This document shows positions 1 to 13,100 of a stretch of 64,000 bases of DNA, piece after piece. A model generated the notes under the pieces. The model had not been told where the DNA came from, made no database searches, and saw nothing but the letters and a program-made list of their open reading frames with translations. The translations under genes and the position numbers were made by a program. The stretch's first letter is position 1. Each line of letters begins with the position of its first letter. The DNA is from Edolisoma coerulescens (Eukaryota > Chordata > Aves > Passeriformes > Campephagidae): the NCBI GenBank assembly GCA_013397115.1, contig VWZW01004120.1:1-64000 (forward strand). The letters are read 5' to 3'.

Positions 1-380
1 ATGCGGCCGCGCCGGGCGGTGCGAGGCCGATGGCGGCCCGGAGCCATGCGCCGGCAGCGCCGCCGGGAGGCCGGGCCGGGAGCGGGGGGAGCTCCTCGCA
101 GCCCCCGGGGGGCGGCCGCGCCGCCTGCCCTTGACTCATCCTTGCAGCAGGGTACGTGCCGGGCAGCACAGCGCCCGCTGCGCTCGCACAGCCGCACTGT
201 GGGGCCGGCGCTCGCAGCCTCTCGCACCCCGTGCTTAGTCATGATAAGCTCCGCGATAGAATCGCGAGGGGCCGTGCATCCCTGTGAGCCCCCTCCGCCC
301 GTACGACCCCGCCCTGGGACCGGCAGCGGGGGCTGCTGAGGAGGTTTAGCCCTCCCTCGCCTCACGCGATCGCTGCCACA
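1..380. promoter_or_regulatory. CpG island at the window edge, probable GPI promoter/first-exon area
   Basis: The first ~380 bases are very GC-rich with dense CpG, unlike the AT-leaning DNA that follows. This is what a housekeeping promoter island looks like, and GPI coding sequence starts 4 kb downstream. A good splice-donor match (CAGG then GTACGTG) sits at about 151-160, and a possible acceptor ends just before it. The open frame starting at base 1 is a by-product of GC richness. The ATG at 29 opens a 34-codon frame that stops at about 133. Neither resembles GPI exon 1, so the island may hold a 5' UTR, intron 1 sequence, or an unrelated noncoding exon. Confidence 0.6.
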
Positions 381-3300
381 GAAAATGCCTTGCAGCGCAT
401 TTTTGCCGGAGGAGGAAGTAACAAGTGGAAGCATCGTGATAACATTCAGCGCCTTCATCTTGTAAAGTGGGACTCGTATTTTCTGTGTACGCTAGAGACT
501 GTGCTGAGAAGGCACGTGTGTGGCTACGTTGTTGTACTATGGCAGTAGTCAGAAAAGTCTAATATTATGAGATGTATCCCAGATTTGGGTTTTAAAGTGA
601 GCCTGCGTAATAGAGATAAACTGACCCTCCGTTCTAGAGTGTTGTGATAAGACTTGTTGCGTGCGTCAAGCTTTTCATTACTGTTCTGTGTAAAGGGATT
701 CTTTTCCCCTTTTGATCTCATTAGAAAAAGCTTACATCGTAATTAAAGACTGTATATGAAGTCTTGGATATCAGTATATGAGAGATTAAAATATCATTTG
801 CATCGATGGAAAAAGTATGTGAAATTTTTGGAGTACTGACTTCACCTGGCCCTTTTAACAGGACTTTTTATTTTGTTAAGAAATTTATCAGTAATGCCTT
901 CTACAAATCTGCTCGATCCTCACTAGTAGACCTAGTTCTTGTTGCAAGTTCTAGTTATCTCCAGTATTTTTTTGGTGAAATGGTCTTTACTGAGGTTATT
1001 TATTTCAAACAGCTGCCCTAATTCATGTCCTTTTGTGCTGCCCATAAGTAAACAGTTGAAGTGTCTTAAGCTTACTTCATTTTTCTTAATCCTTTCTTTT
1101 AATTATTTCACTCCTGTTTCCTGATAAGTCATCTCGTTCTAGTCTAGGAGAACTTCCTCATAGTAAAGTAGAATTGTAGAGCTGACAGCTTTGCTGGTAC
1201 TCTTACCAGTGCTGGCCACTCTGAGCCAGATCACCAGGAGGATGGTAGCTAATATCTGTTGAAAACCAAAGTAGTCTGGAGGTTTGGCCACATGGTCCTG
1301 TGTAGTTTGCAACTTCCCTCATGTGAAATTAAGCTTTATGAATGTTTTTTATTTCTGCTAGATGTTATTGTAAAGTCATTGAATCCCGTCCTTTAGAAGG
1401 AAAAGAAACCTCTACCCAGGTGAAAGTGCTTCCTGGTACTGGTTCTGGAGGAATTTCAGACTGGTGTGAATAGTTTTTAATCTGAATATTTTATAGCTGA
1501 GCACAAGTATCTATTTAATATTTTTGTAAGAAGCTTACACTCACTGATTTCATCCTATAGAATATATATATAGAAGATCCTTTCTTCCTTTTGTCCTTTT
1601 TTTTCTAGTTCAGAATTTGTATATCCTGTTTTCCTGATAAGGGGTGTAGTCACACCTGTAAGAGATCTTTGCCTTCTTTGCCACCCAAGGTGGTAAGGTA
1701 AGGTCTGGTAGGAACAGGAGTTCTTATCAACATTGGTTGTTCACTAGAAACTGGTGGTTTTGAAAGGGTTAGAACAGATATGATGCAGCCATCATAAAAC
1801 TCAGCAGGTAAGAGATACCTGGGTGCTGACAAAGGTACCCCTGATGCAGGCAGAAAGCACTAGAATGACACTCCTGCTGCTTGGCTTGTCCGTTATCAAG
1901 GATAAGAAAGAGCCTCCAGTGTAAATGGAAAATGTGATGGGAGATGAAATCCTTGAGATGCTGCAGGTTAAGGGCTGCATCACTTAGAGGTGGCTGTGGC
2001 TTACGTGACAAGGCTCTTGTCCCCCTCGAGCAGCACTGCCATGAGCTGCTGCATTGCAGAGTGGGTAGTTGGGCAGAACACAGCTCAGCTGCAGGGTTTG
2101 GGGCTTCTGCTTAAACAAAGGGTGGAAGGGTCTCTTGCCATCCGGGCTTAACACAAGATTGCATTGTACACTGTGTGCTCCACCTTGTGCATGGGAAGTT
2201 AAATCTGGTAGCTATTACTTGATTTAGTTTTGCCTGAAATGTCTTGGGTAGCACACTCCTGCAGTTTCTTCAAATGAGCAGTGGTTTGAATCCAGCCATA
2301 ACTTCATGAGATATTTTGTCTTCTAGGTCTAGTGAGATTGATTTTCATTCATATACATAAAATAATGAATTGTAGATGTAAAACATGTCAAGTAAACCTG
2401 AAATCCTTTTCTCTGTGGAGTTGAACACTGGGAGAGGCTATCATCTGCAGTTTAATATAGAAGTGTTCCTAAACTTCTAAACTGAAGAAGTGTTAGTATA
2501 CTTATGATCTTGCTGCATCATCAGTGCAATGTGTTCAAGTCTGAGATGTGTCTGTAAATAAATTGCATCAAATTTCAAAGACTTGTTTTTATTTTTCTTC
2601 TGTACTGTATCAATGAGTAGCAAATGTGGTAGGTGAGACAAACCAGTCCTTCCATTAGCTAGCCATATCCCATGGATCGTAGTGCTGGGCGGTCAGGGTT
2701 TCAGGATCAGTGTTGGCAGCCTGTTGAAGAGAAGGGTGGTTAACAGCATTGATACTGCTTTTCCTTGCTTGTCTGTGTTCTCACTTATTAAAGAAACATG
2801 GTTCTAAGACTGTGCTAGAAGATGCTTTCCTTTCCTTATTCACTCATGTACTTTAAGACTATAAAAAGGATGTTACTGTTAATGAACAGTTAACAAAGTT
2901 AACAGTTAGTGAAACCACTGAAATGTTAAGGCCTTGCTGGTTATTACTGTTATTGCAAGTTCAGCTCCATTCTTCCTTTGAAGAATCTTGCCTGCTCTGT
3001 CATGTTATGTATGAATAACAGCTATGCCATGGTGTGTCCCTGTGAAGTCTCTGGCATATGTGGCAGCTAAAACAACAGAGTGTGTTTCTGTGCTCAGGTA
3101 TTGAGAAAGAAAAAGCAGGGGAGACAATGAACAAGGCAGAAACACTGAGAATTTTGATGGCTGCAGTTTCCTTGGTGGGGGGGGAGGGGTGTGTGTCACA
3201 ACAGGGAGAGTAAGGTGTGCTTTTATCGAAGGCTGACTTAGAGAATTCAGCCCTTCAGTTAGAGTAGTTGCATAGATTTGGTTGGAAATGATGGCAAAGA

Positions 3301-4057
3301 AGAAATTGAAGGTAAAAAGTAAATTGGTAAAAAGCCAGTGTTGTAAAGGACTAGAGGAACTGTAGAACCTATCACACAGATACAAGGATAGTAAATACAA
3401 ATGGGCTCACTTGGTTTCTACTGGGCTACGACTTCTGTGTTTCCTCTCAGGTGTGAACCTACAAGTCCCTGTATTCTGAAGGGTTAGGCTGTAGCTTGCA
3501 GATCATTAGTTAAATAATTTGGAGACCTCCACTGAATCGATGAGGACTGTGAGACTAAACCACACACAAATGGGGTTTAATTCCGCATAGTAGTTGACAG
3601 AATGCTTCTGTACATGAAGTTGTATAGACTTTTAAATTAGATTTTTAAATAAGACTTGGACCTGTAGGAAGACAGTTTAATTTTCCAGCAGCAGAAGAAT
3701 GTGACAAGCTCTTTACTGATAATATATTAGGAAAAGGTTTATTATTGCTGGAGAATGCTGGCGGCTCAGTGGAAACAGTATGTGATTGTACAACTGTGCA
3801 TCAAACATACCTCATTGTGTTTGGGTTTTCACAAGCAGAAAGTGGACACTGTAATTCAGGTTGTTGAAAAACATGGTTTTCAAGAAAACAGCAGTCATTT
3901 TATAAAACTTGTTGGACAAATTGGTCACTCACATCTTCTTTACTAACTTAGTCTAATTAGGACTCTCATTATTTTGTAATCTATAGTGGACTTACCATTG
4001 TTTTAAAAGAGCCACCCCTCAGGAATGTGCAATTAAACAGCCTGTTGGTTTTGACAG
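381..4057 (+). other. GPI: Part of GPI intron 1 (inferred)
   Basis: There is no coding exon here that I can recognise. I looked for the expected GPI exon 1, which would end in frame two bases into a Ser codon next to a donor, and did not find it. The stretch is AT-leaning with scattered short ORFs. It contains a G-rich run at about 3176-3190. The intron ends at the acceptor TTTGACAG before 4058. Confidence 0.6.
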
Positions 4058-4148
4058 CTTGACCCTGAATACTGACCATGGGGATATCTTACTGGATTAC
4101 TCCAAGAACCTTGTTACAGAAGACGTGATGAAAATGCTGATGGAACTG
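4058..4148 (+). CDS. GPI: GPI exon 2
   Basis: It starts after TTTTGACAG with C, the third base of a split Ser codon, and encodes LTLNTDHGDILLDYSKN then LVTEDVMKMLMEL. The donor is GTAACT. This matches the vertebrate GPI segment just after the first exon, so exactly one coding exon is missing upstream. Confidence 0.96.
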
Positions 4149-7100
4149 GTAACTATTTAAAATCTTGAATTAATAAACAAAATAGCTTTTATCTGCAACT
4201 CACTATTCTAGCACCGTTTATAAACATTAGCTAACATATAAGTTAAAAGGCATCTGTTTACAAATCTTGGCAGGATTCAAATTCTTGCATTATTATCTAG
4301 CCCCAAGTTACAAAGCCGTTTTTCAATGCAGATCTGCATAAAAATACTTACTTCAGAAAAGGACAATAATTTTTTTTTTTACCTAGAATTTAGTGGGTCT
4401 GTTAATCCATCATAATTTTTGTTTCCCTGTCTTAAATGTTCCTTGTGTTAAATGTTCATACTCTTTAGTGTAGCTGGACCTTTGTAGTGCGTGTTGACTT
4501 CCCACTGTTTTAAGAGGAATCTATATTTACCTTTCTCAGGCAAAGTCAAGGGGTGTGGAAAGTGCCAGAGAGCGTATGTTTAGTGGAGAGAAGATCAACT
4601 TCACTGAGGTAAGGCTATTTCTGTCCACGGTTCTTTCCACTTTAGTTGTGCCTGGGTATTGTGGATGTTTATGCATCTGTGTAAGAAAGTCTTGAAAAAA
4701 CTTACTTTAAATACTCCTTTGAAATGCTGAGTGTTTGCTGCACTACTTAAAGAGAAAATTTTACAGCTCTTACTGAAAAAAACCTCCTTCCTCCATCTTA
4801 TTTTAGACATTTTGGTGGTACTTTTTTATCTTCTCTTCCCTCTTTTGTAGAGAGGAAGATGAGTTAGACCTTACAAAGGGCATGGAGCAGAGTATTGCAT
4901 TCCAGGTATCCCTTACATGGTTTTGCCTAATGTTAGTGTTCATAAAGCTTAGTAAACTGCCTAAAGGGTGTGAGGGAGGATTGTATAAGACTTTCTGCTT
5001 TGGGCTGTGACGCTGCTTGTCTTTGGGTACATTTAACAGTCAAGACTATAAACAGTCTTGGGAAATTTGCCATTTATTTCAGTAAGAGGATGAGTACCTT
5101 CATCTTTTTGTAGATCTAAAGGTTGTAGTTATGTAGTTAAGTCTTTACTAAAACATACAGAAAGCCAACTGTACTTTTTCTGATGTTAAAACTAGGATGA
5201 AAACTGGGAACTCAACAGTATAGTGGGTTTAATTAGTCTGCATTAAAAAGTAAGGCTACTTAGTATGTTTGAGGCAAATTCAGAGAAACCAGTATTTCCT
5301 TTAACTTGGCTATTGACTGATTTTGCTGTTGCACAAACTGTTTGCTTAAAGTAACTCAGCAGTTGGACATTGTATTGTTTGTGAGTGATTCATGTTTGTA
5401 AAAAGGCACAGACAAACATGCAGTTTCACAGGAGAAATGGTTCCTGTTCCTTCTGTCTTAATGCCTTCAATTTGCAGATGCAGCTAGTGAAAAAAGAAAG
5501 CAGGGAAAGAGGGTGAGGAGTCTTAAATCTGTCTGGAGGGTTGTTCTGTGAGATATTGCCTTTCACTAGCCTCACATAACACAAGTTATTACAGGGTTAG
5601 CCTGTCTCTGACTGTATTTTACAGAGTTGTTCTTCACTGTGTATTGAGAGCAAGTGTAGCAGCTGAAGTCTCAGAAGGATGCAGTTTTCACAGAAAGCAC
5701 CTACACACAATATTAAACTGTGATATGTTTGGCTTCTGCTGCTAGTTCCCTCTTTTTCTGCTGTCTTGATGCCACTTTATCTATCCTATAAATCTAGAAA
5801 CACTTCTTTTCTTATCAGGCTGTTTCTCAGTTGCTTCTTTCCAATTCAGAAGTTCACCTATATGGGGTTTGCCTAATTTTTGCGTTTGTATAGAATATCA
5901 AATCAGGTTGGTTTGGCTCTGGAATATGAGCATGTGGACAATGTGAAATTGTCAGATGTTAAGCAGGATGCTGTCAAACAACATGAATAAACCTAAAGCA
6001 GTAAGACATAAGGGAGCTGCTTGATGGCAAGAACTGACTCGTCCACTACTCTTGATCTGCTTTAGAACATTCTTTGGATATTTGTCTGAAGTATTTTAGA
6101 CTTGTCTGTACTTGGTGCTGCAGGCATTGGCTACATGGTGTGTGCTTATGTGGAAGTTCTTCATAGTGCACCCATGTGTGTCAGTGCCAGGTGTTTGTCC
6201 CAGACGAGTTAAAACTTGGAGCTTGATATGGTACAAAGAGCACTAAAGGTAACTCGTCTGCCCACTCATCATGGGGACAGTCTTCATAGCCTGCATGATT
6301 AGAGAATACTTCTGCTTAACCATAGAGATCAGGTCAAGTATGACAACTGCTCTTGATTAGACAAAGCATCCTTCAAGCCTGATAGTGAGCAGTACTTACA
6401 AATCCCATGGCTGAGTGCTGCAAAAAAAATTCTCTATTCACCCCAAATTTGAGTGGGTATACTTTAATTAGCCAAGTGAAAGAGGTTTTTTGTATTCCAA
6501 GTCAGTAACCACAAACTCAATGATTTTTGAATTAGTATTTGATATTTAAATCATAACTTGGCAGTTTGTATTGTCTGTGTTGTCTTTGTCTCACAATGCC
6601 TCTCATTGTAGTAAGGAACAATGAGGTAGAGCAGACTAATTTTTTAATTTGTTCATTAGTATTGACTAATTCTTTCATTCTAGATTAAGACTGTTAAGCT
6701 CTTAAACATCTGAACCACAGGCCAGATTTCAGTGCTTTGCTTTATGTGTAACTGTGGAGAAGTAACATAAAATGGTGCGAGCTAAGAGATTTTTTTTTGT
6801 CTTGCAACACAACGACTGCCTACATATTTGATGTGCAAGTGTTCAGGCAACATTTAATTGTGCGCAGTGGATGGAGGGATTTGGCTATTGTATCTGTTGT
6901 TGCCAAATGTTTAAGTTATTTGTCTCTTCCTATATGAAATGGTCTACTCGGGATGATTGAGAAGATGCCAGAGAAAATAACTTCAGCTGCTTGTTGTAAT
7001 TGATTTTTCACTATTGTCATCAATAAGAAACAATTTCATTCTTGTATACCTAAAGCATGCCAAAGTAAAGATCACTGAGTAGTGAATACTGCTGAATTCT

Positions 7101-10100
7101 GAACCTCAATCTCAAAAGGGATTTTGAGCCTTTTTTCCCAAGTAAACTATTACTTTGCATATTGTGCTGTTGTAAGCCCCCTGCACTGAGTCGGTGAAGT
7201 CAGAGGGTGATTTGAGGTAGCTGCTGATGTGTGTATGTACACACACTGAAAATACTGCTCTACTAATCCCAGTTAATCTAAAGGATTTTAAATCTTGAGG
7301 ATTGTACTGCCTTCTGGATGAGGCATCTGAGGCCCTGGGCTATAACTTGGAAAGAGCTTCATCTTGATTTTTTTTTCCCTTGTTTCAGAACCGAGCTGTG
7401 CTTCACATTGCTCTGAGAAATCGCTCCAATGTGCCAATCCTTGTGGATGGGAAGGATGTTGTTCCAGAAGTAAACAAAGTGTTGGACAAAATGAAACACT
7501 TCTGTCAGGTATAGTACCACCATAGCTTATTTTTCATATATTTGTTCTATACTCAGCCAGGTTCTTACATGTGTATTGTGAAGCCTTGATTGTAGACTGG
7601 TTCACGTGAATTATTTGTTTCTTCTTTGACGTTTACAATAGTTCTGACTTGAGCATGGAGTTGGAACTGGTTTTATTGATTCACTTTTTTCTCCCTGTTT
7701 CCAGTTGGATTTTTCTTTAATGGGGTCCCTAGATCTTGCTCTTTTCAGCAGTAATCTTGTGTGTACTTTGGAAGTCTTGTAAATCATTAAGTACCATTCA
7801 AATATTACTTTATTTCTTGCTAATTTTTCAACTAATTGACTGTGTCAGGTAGAAACTGCCTCTTAACATTTGTGTAAAATCAGGAGAGAGGTAGAAGTTC
7901 CCAGCTCAATTGCTATTTGATTATGTGCTATTTAAATAGTTTCTTAAGGACCTTCATGTTTTAGGTCAAATTACTTTGATTCTACTCTGTATGCAGTAAA
8001 AACTCCCTGAGTAGTTTTAATGTGTTTTAAACAAGGCTGTGAGGTCCTGGACCTGCTTGGTTGCTGTTGTGAGCCTTACCCAGGTGGTGGTGCCCTGTTT
8101 CACTGCTGACTCATACTTCTAACCTATGCAAAATGAGCTTGCATTCTGTCCAGTTCTTAATGATAAATGCCAAAATCATGAAAACTGATACCAATTGGTA
8201 TGAGTTTGGTACTTCCCTCATATGCTGTGAGAATTGAATGGCCATGGAAATTCAGTGGTGTGTCTGCCACCATAGGATTTCTAGCTGATTAAGGTTTTGG
8301 TAGTGCAAAACAAGAGTTTTCACTGGTGCCATCCTCTTGTTTGCTGTATGGTTTGAATTATCAGAGCCTGTGAATATAGCTTTCCATGCAGATGTATCTT
8401 CTCTGCACAATAAAAATCATGTTAAGCAGTTTCTTTGAAAATACTAACAAAGATGCTGGTTTCAGTCGACTTACTTAGCAGATGGGATTTTAAGACTATG
8501 TATCATCTATGTGTATACTAAAAATGGATTTTCTGTTTGGAAAAATGAAAAGCTTAAACATTTGTAGCGAAGGAGAGCAAATACCAGCATAACCAAGTGC
8601 TTTGTAGAAAAATTGCTTTAGAATTGGGGAATGTACTTGGAAGTATTCATGATACTAGAAACATTGCTTTTCTGACTGGAACAGATTGAGTGCATAGGTG
8701 GTAGATGATGGACAAAGTTCAGTGTAGATTTGTTACTTAATGATTATAATTTTGTTTTGACACTCTCAGTGACTCTTATAGAACAAGAACAGAGCAGGAA
8801 CTTGTACCCTGTGCTGTTAAGGTGAAGCCCAGAAATAAATCCTAATCTAAAGCATACTTGCAATAGAAAAGCTTTTAGAATGTCTGGTTTGCCAGTAAGT
8901 CTCTTATCTTTGTAGCTTTATTAATATTGTCTTCCAGTTAGTGAAGTTTTTTCTAGTTAAAGACACTTAAAGAACTGCTTCAGGTTCAAGTATTTGTTGC
9001 AAATAGTTCAATGCCCAAGATTTTGTCATTTTTGGATAGATGTCTCTTGCCTTAGCAAACACTCTTAAGTGCTACAGCAATCCACACAGAAGGGGAGAGT
9101 TTGAACTTCATTAAGTGTTAGAAGTGAAAACCTACTGCAACATCAATCTTAGACATAATGCAATGTGTAGCTAAGAAGGTAGCCCTGAGTGTAGGCCTTG
9201 AGGTCTGGAGGCTTGAAAGCTGTCTTTGGCGACTTTGTACCAATACCTGGTACAATACCTTTGTTTGGAAACAAAGCCTATTTCCAGGGTTAGCATCACT
9301 GGCTTTAGTGTAAATATAAAATGGTCATTGCATTTTTATTTTTTTCTTGCCACAGAGGGTCCGTAGCGGTGAATGGAAAGGCTACACTGGAAAGGCAATC
9401 ACTGATGTGGTCAATATTGGGATTGGTGGCTCTGACTTGGTAAGCTCCTGACTTCTATGCACCCTGCACATCTTTGTGTACATGCTTACGGTGAGGATAA
9501 AATCTAATTGTGGCTTCTATCCAGGGCCCTCTGATGGTAACTGAAGCCCTGAAACCGTATTCCAAGGGAGGCCCTCGTGTCTGGTTTGTATCCAACATTG
9601 ATGGTACTCATATAGCCAAAACCCTGGCTGAACTTAAACCAGACACTACTCTCTTCATCATTGCATCAAAGGTATGTCTGATACAAGCACTGCCTGTGAC
9701 TTGCTCTGCCTGTAAAGAATTCAGTCAGAAGACATGTCTGTCCACAGGAACATCTAGATCAGGGACTTCCAGTGTAGATTATTTCTAAAAACAGGCCTGT
9801 TGTGATTCTTTCTAAACTTGCAGCACAGGCTTGTGTTGCTGCTGAAATACTTGGGGATCTGTAAGTCAAGTGCTGAGAATTATTTAACCTAAATAAGATA
9901 CATGAAAAATGTCATGTTGTCTGGGGTTTATTTCTCAGTCGATGCAAGTTTTAGCTTTAGTCACGAAAGTTTGTTTTCCTGCACTTCTCTGTAGGTGGAG
10001 TGTAGGATCCAGTGTAGTTATTTCTTTGAAATTCTGGATGTTATTTCATTCCTAAATGACTTTTGGTCCTCTATTTTTATTTTGGTCCTTTATTTAGTGT

Positions 10101-13100
10101 TCTGGTTTTTTGTATTAATGAATTGCATGTAGTTTTAAGAATCTCCATTTTATTTTAGGGTAGTCACAAAATACCTTCAGCTAAATAACTTAAATGCTGA
10201 GTTCCTTGAGCACTATAAATACTAAGCTGCTTTACTTAAAGAGGTGAAGATAGTCTGCTGGTGCTTTATAAGATGATGCTTCTGACTACAGACTGAATAG
10301 CTGCCTTTAAGTCTTGCCTTGCTAAGAACTTACTCTGTAAGCATAATTGCCAGCAGCCCTCTTCCCCTGAGGATTGTTTCTGTCTGAGCAGAGGAAAGAG
10401 GTGGAGACAAACTTCGTGGTTATGTAACTTGGGTTGCCTTCATTTGTAAAGCACAGTAGAACCCTTCTGCTGTTGGAGACAGTCTGTGACAAATGAACAT
10501 GTGTGCAGTGCTGGCCGTGCTCTGCAAAGTGCTCATTATCTTATCTTGGCAGTGCTGCAGCTGTGCAACAGCTTCTGGAATAATAAGGAAACTGCACAAA
10601 GTAATACTAATGGTCACTTGGAATAATTGAGTCCAGGGATCACGGTTCAAAGGCTTAGAAAACTGCCAGATTGAAAGAGTAACACTTGAGTTTGTTTGCC
10701 AGACTGTAGTTAGATAATTGGATATATTTGGAAGAGGATGAATGGCATTTTTTTCTTTCCATAACAGGCTTATGTTTCATAATGAAATATTTCTGGAGAT
10801 GGATGAGAGTAGGATGAATCTAGTGTTCACCCTTAAAGCTAAATTTTGATGGCTGAGTAAATCAGAATGGTTGTAGATACTTGCAAAACTGCATGACTGA
10901 ACTTCTGTGCGCACTTCATGAAGCAGGAAAATGTTTTCCTCTAATCAGCAAAAGAAAAGTTATGACAAGAGTCTTGGCAGAAATGAGTGTTCTTCCATGA
11001 AAAAGTAGGAATTGTAGAACAATAGGACAGTCCAGCTGGGTTATCCTGTTTTGGTGTTCAATTAGGTTGTTTTTAGTTGAACAGTAAAACTGTAATTTTT
11101 AGTAAAAGACTAAAGTAGAAGGCTTTGTTCTCAAGATTTTGCAGAACAGTTTGGGGATTGGGAAGGTAGGAGATGGGGAATAATTATTCCAATTTCAGAT
11201 ACATACTAGTTTAAAACTACATGGGTAAATCTAGCAATATTAGTGTTTACTGAATTCATAAGCTTGCTTTTTTCTGTAATCTGGCAGCAGCCGTGTATTA
11301 TCAAGATCTAGAATCACTCTGCTCTGGTTATCTGAACATGTGGTGCTTTAGTAACCTGAAGTTGTTTCCATTTTAAGAACAGTGTTTTACTTATTTGCTT
11401 GTTTCCCAATGTGCAGACTTTCACCACCCAGGAAACCATCACCAATGCAGAAACAGCCAAAGAGTGGTTCTTGCGTGCTGCTAATGATGTAAGTGTGGGA
11501 TGTTTCGCTTAGGTAACAGAATGCAGCAGCTTTTGTTGTGCAATTTCTTCCTGGTTGTTCTGTGTGCTTTGGAGCAGAGCCAATAACTGCCCAAACATAA
11601 GCTTAGCAAATGATGCACTTATATCATTTCAGTGCTTTGTTAATGACAGACCATTTTGTCCAATCAAAGTGATAAAGCCACTAGTTTTTCATTATAAATG
11701 GTTGTCATGTATTGTTCCTCCAAATCTTGCCTGTTAAGTGATAGAGTGTAGTGTTTGCCTTAGAGCTGACCAATAATTTGGTAGAACTACTGATAATGAA
11801 AATACAAGACTACTGTGCATGGCACTGCCTTTAAATTATTGCCAAATCTTAAAAGCTAGAAATGAAGCTATGGTTGGAATGATGCACTGACATTTCTATG
11901 GCAGATGGCTGTGCTATGAATAGAAGCCTTGTGTTTGGCTCATTCTCTCCAATTTCTAACTCTTAAAAGGAAAAAAGCAGATACTGCCTGTTCAGGTAAT
12001 TAATATGGTCTGTGACCTGTTCCAGTCAGGGTGGCTGTACTTAGTTTGAAAGCTGGGCTTTGAAATTCCTCCTTACACTACTGTTCAGACAACTCATCTT
12101 TGTTCGCCAGAACACCTTCTGAAAGACTGAGGTCTAAATCTGGAGCTTGACATTTATCAGTAATTCCAGTTGTCTTGGTTTTTTGACCCTGGCTGGAAGG
12201 GCAGTGGATGTATGTTGAGCACCATCTGCTCCAAAGCCGTGGTGGTGGTGTCCAGGCTGATAACAGACTCTGAAGGAGAGGGTGTGCCCCTCTCAGGAGG
12301 GAATGCTTCCGGAGGCCTTGATGAGAATATCATCAGAATGTTCTCTTTGGGTATGCTGCCAAATCGCACACTGAATGTGAATAAGATGATTACAAATTAG
12401 TAACACAGAAACAACTGATGATAGTCAACAGCTTTTTGTTTAAATGGGAGCAGATCAGCTTTATAACCAGAAATGAAAGAAAGTAGTTAAAATCTCGATC
12501 TAACTGTGTGTTTATTTTTCTTAAGCCTTCAGCTGTAGCCAAGCATTTTGTTGCCTTGTCTACCAATGCTGTAAGTATAGCCAATCTAGTTTATTTTTCC
12601 CATGTACCTTTAAGACAGCCTTACTTAAATATCTAATAGGGAAGCCTATCTTTTAAGATGCTTGAATACCAAATTTTAGCATTCCTCTTGAAAGGAAGCC
12701 TTTTTTTCTACTCAAAGTAACTGAAATGCTTCTAGAATACTGAACTGTACCAAGGCTGGACTTTGATTATAGATGTATGCTTTTTCTGCTAGAGCTTTAA
12801 ATCTGAAATCAAGAGCTCTTGTGCCTGAAATGACTCCTGTTATTAATGAGTGTTAGTTCTAATTGTTTAAGTGTGCGTGAATGCAGTTACATAAACAAAT
12901 GTTATTCTAAACTCCAGGTAAGAGCTGAAAAAGTGCAGGCAGTTTGAATAAAGCTTTTGATGAGCACACTCTGATGTGGTGCTTCATTAGAAAGTATGAA
13001 GTAGAGAGACCGGCAGCAATTAGAAAAACACTGCAGTCATTGACAGGCCGTCAGGGACTGACATTATGGTTCTGTTAAATGTAAACTGAATGTCAGTCCA

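Noticed and set aside
1..339. 112-codon frame beginning at base 1
   Set aside because: Arg/Gly/Pro-rich product of a CpG island with no homology; it is also not GPI exon 1.
9510..9788. Single-exon 92-codon ORF as an independent gene
   Set aside because: Its core is GPI exon 6; the ends are intron sequence read through.
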